Source of the DNA: JAJAZB01 sp964244295
GTDB lineage: Bacteria; Bacteroidota; Bacteroidia; Cytophagales; Spirosomataceae
Direction of reading: 5' to 3'
Length of the DNA stretch: 64,000 nt
Assembly (NCBI GenBank): GCA_964244295.1
Contig: CAXTIG010000009.1
Location: 1 to 64,000 of the forward strand
Shown: positions 59,382 to 64,000 of the stretch, one piece after another
Numbering within the stretch: the stretch's first letter is position 1
Layout of the letters: each line of letters opens with the position of its first letter
Notes under the pieces: generated by a model
What the model saw: only the letters and a program-made list of their open reading frames with translations
The model's database searches: none
Told to the model about the DNA's origin: nothing
Made by a program: the position numbers and the translations under genes

Positions 59382-60911
59382 ATGAAATCCATAAAATCCA
59401 TCCTGCTCGCGGTCGTCCTCCTCGCTTCGACCACCGCCTGCGACCAGTACCTCGACATCAACGTCGACCCCAACAACCCCACCGTGGCCGACCTGCCGCT
59501 CGTGCTGCCTTCGGGGCAGGCGGCGGTGAGTTTCATCGTGGGCGGGCAGTTCAACATCCTGGGCAGCATCCTGGCCCAGCACTTTACCATCAGCCGGGGC
59601 GGCAACCAGTACCGCGCCTGGGACCAGTTCAACATCACCTCCGGCACCTTCGATGGCGCCGGGGGGCAGTTCGTCAACTTAAATTCCGGGGCCTTGCAGG
59701 ATTTGCAAACCGTTATCAACAGCGGCACGACCCAGAACGAGTGGCGGATGGTGGGCATCGCCAAAATTATGAAGGCCTACACCTTCCACGTGCTGACCGA
59801 TTTGTACGGCGACATTCCGTTTTCGGAAGCGCAAAACGCCGACCTCACCGTCACGGCCAAATACGACAAGCAGGAGGATATTTACAAGGGCCTGCAAACC
59901 CTGCTCGACGAAGCCAAAACCGACCTGGCGAAGAAGCAGGGCCGCTTTCCCGGCGCGGCCGATTTGGTGTACAAAGCCGGCACCGACGCCGACATGGACA
60001 AATGGACGCGCCTGGCCAACACGCTGAAACTCAAATTCTACCTCCGCCTGAGCCAGGTCGATCCCAGCGGCTCGAAGGCGGGCGTCCAGGCGCTGTATAC
60101 GACTGGCAACGAATTCCTGCGGGCGGGCGAGAGTTTTCAGTTCGTAAATGCCACTGCCACCAATACCGAAAACCCGTTCTGGCAGGCCAATTTCCGCTTG
60201 CCCAACAACCTGACGGTCAGCAAAACGACGGGCGATCTGCTCACGGCTAGTAAAGACCCCCGCCTGCCGGTATACGCCCTCGACGCCGACCTGCGCACGC
60301 CCGAAATCGACTACGTGTTCGTGCCGAACGGAACGCTGTCGGCGGCCACGCCCACGCTGAGTTCGTACCCCGGCAAAGCCTTCATCGGGCAGCGCTTCAC
60401 CAACGGCAACATCAACGGCACGGCGGGCGCGAGTGGGATCAGCGCTGCCGACGACAACGCCGCCAAAGCCCGTCCGACGATTTTTCTGAGTTACGAAGAA
60501 AGCCTATTCATCCGGGCCGAAGTGCTCGCCCGTAGCTGGGCCACCAGCGTCGACAAGCCCGAAACGCTCTACGCCAACGCCATCACGGCCTCGGTGGCGC
60601 GCTACGGCGTCCCGCTGGGCACGTACCTGAGCGACCCGGCGGTGGACTACGCCAAGCAGACCAACAAAATCCGGGCGATTGTGGTCCAGAAATACCTCGC
60701 GCTGTACGGCTCGAACGGCATGGAAGCCTGGAACGAATACCGCCGGACGGGTTTCCCCGAACTGCCCCTGCCCACCACGAACGTGACGGGCGGAAAATTC
60801 ATCAAACGCCTGCCCTACGTGGATTCGGAACTCCAGCGCAATCCCAGCGTGCAGCAAACGGGTATCGCCCCCGGCGACGTGACCACGCCGGTGTGGTGGG
60901 ATAAGGATTGA
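59382..60911 (+). CDS. SusD/RagB-like outer-membrane nutrient-binding lipoprotein
   Basis: The 509-residue product has a lipoprotein signal ending ASTTAC (MKSIKSILLAVVLLASTTAC) and then DQYLDINVDPNNPTVADLPL, the SusD-like opening. The segment HVLTDLYGDIPFSEAQ and the ending GDVTTPVWWDKD match the same SusD subgroup as the first pair. It binds the ligand for the SusC partner upstream. No hydrolase gene is adjacent, so the substrate cannot be inferred. Confidence 0.93.
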   Translation: MKSIKSILLAVVLLASTTACDQYLDINVDPNNPTVADLPLVLPSGQAAVSFIVGGQFNILGSILAQHFTISRGGNQYRAWDQFNITSGTFDGAGGQFVNLNSGALQDLQTVINSGTTQNEWRMVGIAKIMKAYTFHVLTDLYGDIPFSEAQNADLTVTAKYDKQEDIYKGLQTLLDEAKTDLAKKQGRFPGAADLVYKAGTDADMDKWTRLANTLKLKFYLRLSQVDPSGSKAGVQALYTTGNEFLRAGESFQFVNATATNTENPFWQANFRLPNNLTVSKTTGDLLTASKDPRLPVYALDADLRTPEIDYVFVPNGTLSAATPTLSSYPGKAFIGQRFTNGNINGTAGASGISAADDNAAKARPTIFLSYEESLFIRAEVLARSWATSVDKPETLYANAITASVARYGVPLGTYLSDPAVDYAKQTNKIRAIVVQKYLALYGSNGMEAWNEYRRTGFPELPLPTTNVTGGKFIKRLPYVDSELQRNPSVQQTGIAPGDVTTPVWWDKD

Positions 60912-60926
60912 GGGAGAAGGGATCAA

Positions 60927-60961
60927 CCCCGCGAGGGTATTAAACCCTCGCGGGGATTTTT
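60927..60961 (+). terminator. Rho-independent terminator after the second SusCD pair
   Basis: CCCCGCGAGGGT (60927-60938) pairs with ACCCTCGCGGGG (60944-60955), followed by ATTTTTA. It is one of the few hairpins in the window with a clear T-run. Confidence 0.9.
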
Positions 60962-60974
60962 ATGGCTCGTCTGC

Positions 60975-61166
60975 TTACGCCGCCGTTTTTTTCTTCCCGC
61001 GACCGGAGCCGCTTTTTTTACCCCCGCCGTCTTGCTTATTCACCGTCGCCCAGGCGCGGCTTTCGGCTTCGTCGTTGGGCACGCCCCGCTTTTCGTAGCT
61101 TTCTTCGATGTGCTCGGCTTGTCTTTTTTGCTTATCCGTGTACGCGGATTTATCTCCCTGTGGCAT
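60975..61166 (-). CDS. Small basic protein, plasmid-stabilisation-protein-like
   Basis: The 63-residue product reads MPQGDKSAYTDKQKRQAEHI, ESYEKRGVPNDEAESRAWAT, then a Lys/Gly-rich tail (GGGKKSGSGRGKKKTAA). Very similar short proteins are widely annotated as plasmid stabilisation proteins without direct proof; DNA or RNA binding by the basic tail is possible. The start at 61166 gives the family size; the frame upstream is not conserved. It is convergent with the second SusCD operon. Confidence 0.82.
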   Translation of the reverse strand: MPQGDKSAYTDKQKRQAEHIEESYEKRGVPNDEAESRAWATVNKQDGGGKKSGSGRGKKKTAA

Positions 61167-61365
61167 GGCTGTGGTTAGTTTGATTTCGGGGAAAAAAGGC
61201 AAGACGCGTACCGCTGAACCGGGTTGGTGAAACGGCCCGGTGCCATTCGGTTTTCGCCTGTCCACCTGCGGTTGCCTGCCTCAACCTGGGGATGAGGTTC
61301 CTCTTTTCCGGGGGAAAGGCCATCGCCGTGCTTTCATCGAAAAGAAGGGTCAACCAGGAAAGAAA

Positions 61366-61734
61366 CTACCGAAACGGTTCCGGAAAATACCGCAGCACCC
61401 GCCCCTTCAACAGCCGTATCAGAGCCGGATCCATGAATTCGTACTCGTCGGGAACGTCGAGGCAGATCACCCGCCGGTTGGCGAGGTGGCGTTTGAACTT
61501 CGCGGTCAGTTTGGCCCGGTGGGCTTTTTCCATCACAAAAATCACCTCCGCCCACTCCACCAACTCGGCGGTGAGGGGGTTGATGGCGTCCCGGTTGGTA
61601 CCGGCGGAAAAGCATTCCATCGCGGGGTGATCGGCAAAATTTGTTCGGCAGTAGGACTCCGCAGGCGATTCTGGCTGCATATGAACAGAACGCGTTTCCT
61701 GGGCATCGCAGAAAAAGAGGAGGGTACGAAACAA
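61366..61734 (-). CDS. Tyrosine-phosphatase-like protein (low-molecular-weight type)
   Basis: The 122-residue product has the P-loop CDAQETRS, which fits Cx5R(S), near the N-terminus, then FSAGTNRDAINPL, WAEVIFVMEKAHRAKLTAKF and RRVICLDVPDEYEFMDP. This is the pattern of small phosphatase-like proteins (often annotated as predicted protein tyrosine phosphatases). The loop differs from the usual CSQNxxRS, and extra residues (HMQPESPAESYCRTNF) follow it, so activity is uncertain. It is divergent from the exonuclease gene. Confidence 0.72.
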   Translation of the reverse strand: MFRTLLFFCDAQETRSVHMQPESPAESYCRTNFADHPAMECFSAGTNRDAINPLTAELVEWAEVIFVMEKAHRAKLTAKFKRHLANRRVICLDVPDEYEFMDPALIRLLKGRVLRYFPEPFR

Positions 61735-61810
61735 AAGTACGCCTCTGCCGGATTTTTTAGGGGTTGTTCACCCTTGCCAATCCCGCCCCCTCTCCCTATT
61801 TTTACCCTCC

Positions 61811-62368
61811 GTGTACTGCATCATCGACGTCGAAACCACCGGCATGGTCAAAGGCCCCGCCCGGATGACCGAAATCGCCATCTTCCGCCACGACGGCGCG
61901 CAAGTGGTGGACTCTTTCCATTCCCTGCTCAATCCGGGCCACGCCATTCCGCCCTTCATCAGCCACCTCACCGGCATCACCAACGCGATGGTGGCCGACG
62001 CCCCCAGCTTCGCCGACGTGGCCCAGGAGGTGCTGGCCTGCACGCAGGACGCCGTATTTATCGCCCACAACGTGCATTTCGACTTTGGGTTTCTAAAAAA
62101 AGAATTCGCCTGGCTGGGCCACAGCTACCAGCGCCCGCTGCTCTGCACGGTGCAGTTGAGCCGCCGGATTTTCCCCGGTTTTCCCTCCTACAGCCTAGGT
62201 AAATTGTGCCGCTCGCTCGACATCGAGTTGAACGACCGCCACCGCGCCAAAGGCGATGCCGCCGCTACCACCCGCCTGTTTGAACTTCTCCTCCAACACG
62301 ACCAGCGGGGGCTGATTCCCCGCCACGTTCCCGCGCCGAATGCGGCTTTTCTGCCCGTTAAGCGTTAA
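61811..62368 (+). CDS. DnaQ-type 3'-5' exonuclease
   Basis: The 185-residue product carries the DEDDh motifs: Exo I IIDVETTGMV, Exo II HNVHFDFGFL and Exo III HRAKGDA. It resembles the epsilon-subunit-type exonuclease domain and degrades single-stranded DNA 3' to 5'; proofreading or repair is likely. The start is GTG at 61811, directly before the first motif. Related proteins in the phylum often continue with a GIY-YIG nuclease domain; this one ends after the exonuclease domain. Confidence 0.87.
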   Translation: MYCIIDVETTGMVKGPARMTEIAIFRHDGAQVVDSFHSLLNPGHAIPPFISHLTGITNAMVADAPSFADVAQEVLACTQDAVFIAHNVHFDFGFLKKEFAWLGHSYQRPLLCTVQLSRRIFPGFPSYSLGKLCRSLDIELNDRHRAKGDAAATTRLFELLLQHDQRGLIPRHVPAPNAAFLPVKR

Positions 62369-62446
62369 GTTTACCCCGTCTTCCCGAACTTTTTCGTTAA
62401 ACTTGCGGCCAAACCCACCCGCACCGGGACCTGAGCCGTTTGCCCG

Positions 62447-63268
62447 ATGATCAAAATCAGTACCCGCTCCCGACGCGACGTTTTCATTCACGCGGCCCTC
62501 GTTGTTAGCCTGTTTCTGGCGCTCTTCCTGGCGTTTTTCTTTCTGTATCTGCCCTGGAGCACCCATCACGGCGAAACCATCACCGTGCCCAAACTGTCGG
62601 GCATGACCACCGACGAAATCGAGGATTTTCTGGCCCAGCGCGACCTCCGCTACGAAGTGAGCGACTGCACCTTCGTGGCCGGGCTGCAACCGCTCACGGT
62701 GATTTCGCAGTACCCCCGCGAAAACTCGAAGGTGAAAGAGGGACGGAAAATTTACGTCACCATCACCACCGCCACCGCCCCGCAGGTGCGAATGCCCAAA
62801 CTCACCGACCTGTCGTACCGCAGCGCCGAAGTGACCCTGCGCAACTACGGCCTGGTGTTGGGCGAGTTGATTTACAAAAATGACCTGGCCGAAAACGCCG
62901 TACTCGACCAACTTTTCGAGGGCAAGAAAATCGATCCCGGCGCGTTAATTGCGAAGGGTTCCAAAGTGGATCTCGTGGTGGGCGACGGCTTGGGCAATAC
63001 CTCGCTCGACGTGCCCGACGTAACGGGAAAATTGCTCGAAGAGGCCAAACTAACCATCGTCGGTTCGGATTTGCAGATCGGCACCATCATTTACCAAAGC
63101 TCAGGTCAGCCCGCCGGCACCATCGTCAGGCAGCGGCCCGAAGCCGGGCAGGGCGATAAAATCCGGGTCGGCGACGTGATCGACCTCTGGGTATCGGGCA
63201 ATCCCGAACCCACCGGCGAAGGCGGCAACTCCGACAATGGGGCCAGCGAGCCGCCGCCGGATCAGTGA
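62447..63268 (+). CDS. PASTA-domain membrane protein
   Basis: The 273-residue product has one transmembrane helix (residues 14-37: FIHAALVVSLFLALFLAFFF) and three PASTA-like repeats in the periplasm (ITVPKLSGMTTDEIEDFLAQ, VRMPKLTDLSYRSAEVTLRN and LDVPDVTGKLLEEAKLTIVG), with an acidic, Pro/Ser-rich tail. PASTA domains bind cell-wall muropeptides. No kinase or transpeptidase domain is attached. It is followed closely by a large exported protein gene, which may be co-transcribed. Confidence 0.87.
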   Translation: MIKISTRSRRDVFIHAALVVSLFLALFLAFFFLYLPWSTHHGETITVPKLSGMTTDEIEDFLAQRDLRYEVSDCTFVAGLQPLTVISQYPRENSKVKEGRKIYVTITTATAPQVRMPKLTDLSYRSAEVTLRNYGLVLGELIYKNDLAENAVLDQLFEGKKIDPGALIAKGSKVDLVVGDGLGNTSLDVPDVTGKLLEEAKLTIVGSDLQIGTIIYQSSGQPAGTIVRQRPEAGQGDKIRVGDVIDLWVSGNPEPTGEGGNSDNGASEPPPDQ

Positions 63269-63284
63269 GTAGGAAAGCAAAAAA

Positions 63285-63306
63285 GCTACCCTCCGCTCGC
63301 AATGAC
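63285..63306. repeat. Single copy of the CTCCGCTCGCAATGACG unit
   Basis: CCTCCGCTCGCAATGACG is the reverse complement of the outer unit of the repeats at 36170 and 39141. No opposite arm was found nearby. Confidence 0.7.
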
Positions 63307-63367
63307 GCCGAGACTGAGTTTTTACCTATACACCAGGTTACTGACCAACAAATTGGGATCATTGAGA

Positions 63368-64000
63368 ATGCGAATGTTACGGAAATTCACGGATCAGGGG
63401 AAATGGATTCGATTCGCAACATCCGTGTTCTTGACTCTGCTTTCGTTCACCGCTCAAGCACAATTCCGCGAAACCCCGCGCGGCACCGCTGCCGCCGAGC
63501 CAAAACCGGCCAGAGCGCTCCGCACCGAAGCCCTCACACTCCCTTTTTTCGACGACTTTTCGCTCAACACCAACGGCCTGCCCGACCCGGTTCTCTGGCA
63601 AAACGGCGGCGGCGCGGTGGTCAACAACACCCTGGCCGTCGCCCAACCATCGGTCAACGTCGTCACTTTCGACGGGCTGAAGCGAAGCGGGTCGCCCTAC
63701 GATTTCCTGAATCCGCTCAGCCAGGGCAGCGCTGATTCCCTGACGTCACAACCCATCGACCTCTCGGCCCTCAGCGCCCGCGATTCGCTGTACCTGAGTT
63801 TTTTCTGGGAAGCCAAAGGCTTGGGCGAACTACCCGACCGGGAGGATTCGCTCCAGGTGGATTTTCGCCTCGCCGATGGCACCTGGCAACCGGTGTGGTG
63901 GCAACGCGGCGGCATCGCGGCCAGCAACCGCTTCGCCCAGGTGCTGCTGCCGCTGCGCACGGCGGCGTATTTCCACGCCGGGTTTCAGTTCAGGTTCCGG
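63368..64000 (+). CDS. Large exported protein, N-terminal part (cut by window end)
   Basis: This frame starts at ATG 63368 (a second ATG lies six bases on) and is still open after 211 codons at the window end. It begins MRMLRKFTDQGKWIRFATSV with a signal peptide (FLTLLSFTAQAQ), then LPFFDDFSLNTNGLPDPVLW and SLYLSFFWEAKGLGELPDRE. The FDDFS opening followed by DSLYLSFFWE resembles Bacteroidota proteins with a secreted sugar- or MAM-like domain, usually ending in a type IX secretion or gliding-motility tail. That end is outside the window, so the role is not established. Confidence 0.75.
   Translation, partial: MRMLRKFTDQGKWIRFATSVFLTLLSFTAQAQFRETPRGTAAAEPKPARALRTEALTLPFFDDFSLNTNGLPDPVLWQNGGGAVVNNTLAVAQPSVNVVTFDGLKRSGSPYDFLNPLSQGSADSLTSQPIDLSALSARDSLYLSFFWEAKGLGELPDREDSLQVDFRLADGTWQPVWWQRGGIAASNRFAQVLLPLRTAAYFHAGFQFRFR

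Noticed and set aside
61240..62202. Open frame of 320 codons overlapping the phosphatase-like and exonuclease genes
   Set aside because: It crosses two genes with clear motifs in other frames and has a low-complexity Arg/Pro-rich product.
63265..63735. Open frame of 156 codons starting at the end of the PASTA gene
   Set aside because: The frame starting at 63368 has a signal peptide, continues to the window end and has normal codon use; the other frame is its shadow and becomes Arg/His-rich.

Overview
The window looks like a GC-rich chromosome segment of a Bacteroidota bacterium, most likely order Cytophagales (Spirosomataceae-like). The reasons are two SusC/SusD pairs, an ECF sigma / FecR / STN-type SusC regulatory trio, a flexirubin-type aryl-polyene gene cluster with a tyrosine ammonia-lyase, and a PASTA protein followed by a large exported protein typical of the phylum. 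Genus cannot be fixed from the sequence alone.

Layout. 1-4.8 kb holds housekeeping-type genes: a winged-helix protein, rpoN, a PAP2-like membrane protein, a PaaG-type enoyl-CoA hydratase and tRNA-Arg(ACG). 4.9-14.0 kb is a defence-type block on the minus strand. It has a HipA-like kinase with a DUF3037 partner and a type I restriction-modification operon (hsdM-hsdS-hsdR) whose HsdR carries an N-terminal HNH domain. 14.1-27.3 kb is a same-strand catabolic locus: sigma factor, FecR, SusC with STN domain, SusD, then aldolase, GntP permease, tartronate-semialdehyde reductase, mannonate-dehydratase-like enzyme and glucarate dehydratase. Together these could import a ligand and degrade aldarates to pyruvate and glycerate. 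27.5-45.7 kb is the aryl-polyene (flexirubin-type) cluster: coumarate supply (tyrosine ammonia-lyase, CoA-ligase-like enzyme), two acyl carrier proteins, three intact ketosynthases, a chain-length-factor-like ketosynthase and a small ketosynthase-like protein, ketoreductase, two hotdog dehydratases, thioesterase, acyltransferase, O-methyltransferase, halogenase-like flavoenzyme, LolA-like carrier, lipoprotein and polysaccharide deacetylase. DarA/DarB and an MMPL exporter are not in the window.

45.7-56.1 kb is a plastic region: a cNMP-binding patatin, a GH2 glycosidase, three decayed copies of one Uma2-family gene, a truncated second GH2 gene, a frameshifted Rpn-type nuclease with a further remnant, a DUF4160/DUF2442 pair, and several repeat families. 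56.1-64 kb holds a second SusC/SusD pair, a small basic protein, a tyrosine-phosphatase-like protein, a DnaQ-type exonuclease, a three-PASTA membrane protein and the start of a large exported protein cut by the window end.

The most unusual property is the density of long, mostly perfect inverted repeats (arms 17-54 bp) between genes. One pair of about 180-bp elements (34.8 and 48.3 kb) has terminal inverted repeats, three internal hairpins and flanking direct repeats, like a small non-autonomous mobile element. Another perfect palindrome (54-bp arms, 129 bp) sits in frame inside the signal-peptide region of the lolA homologue.
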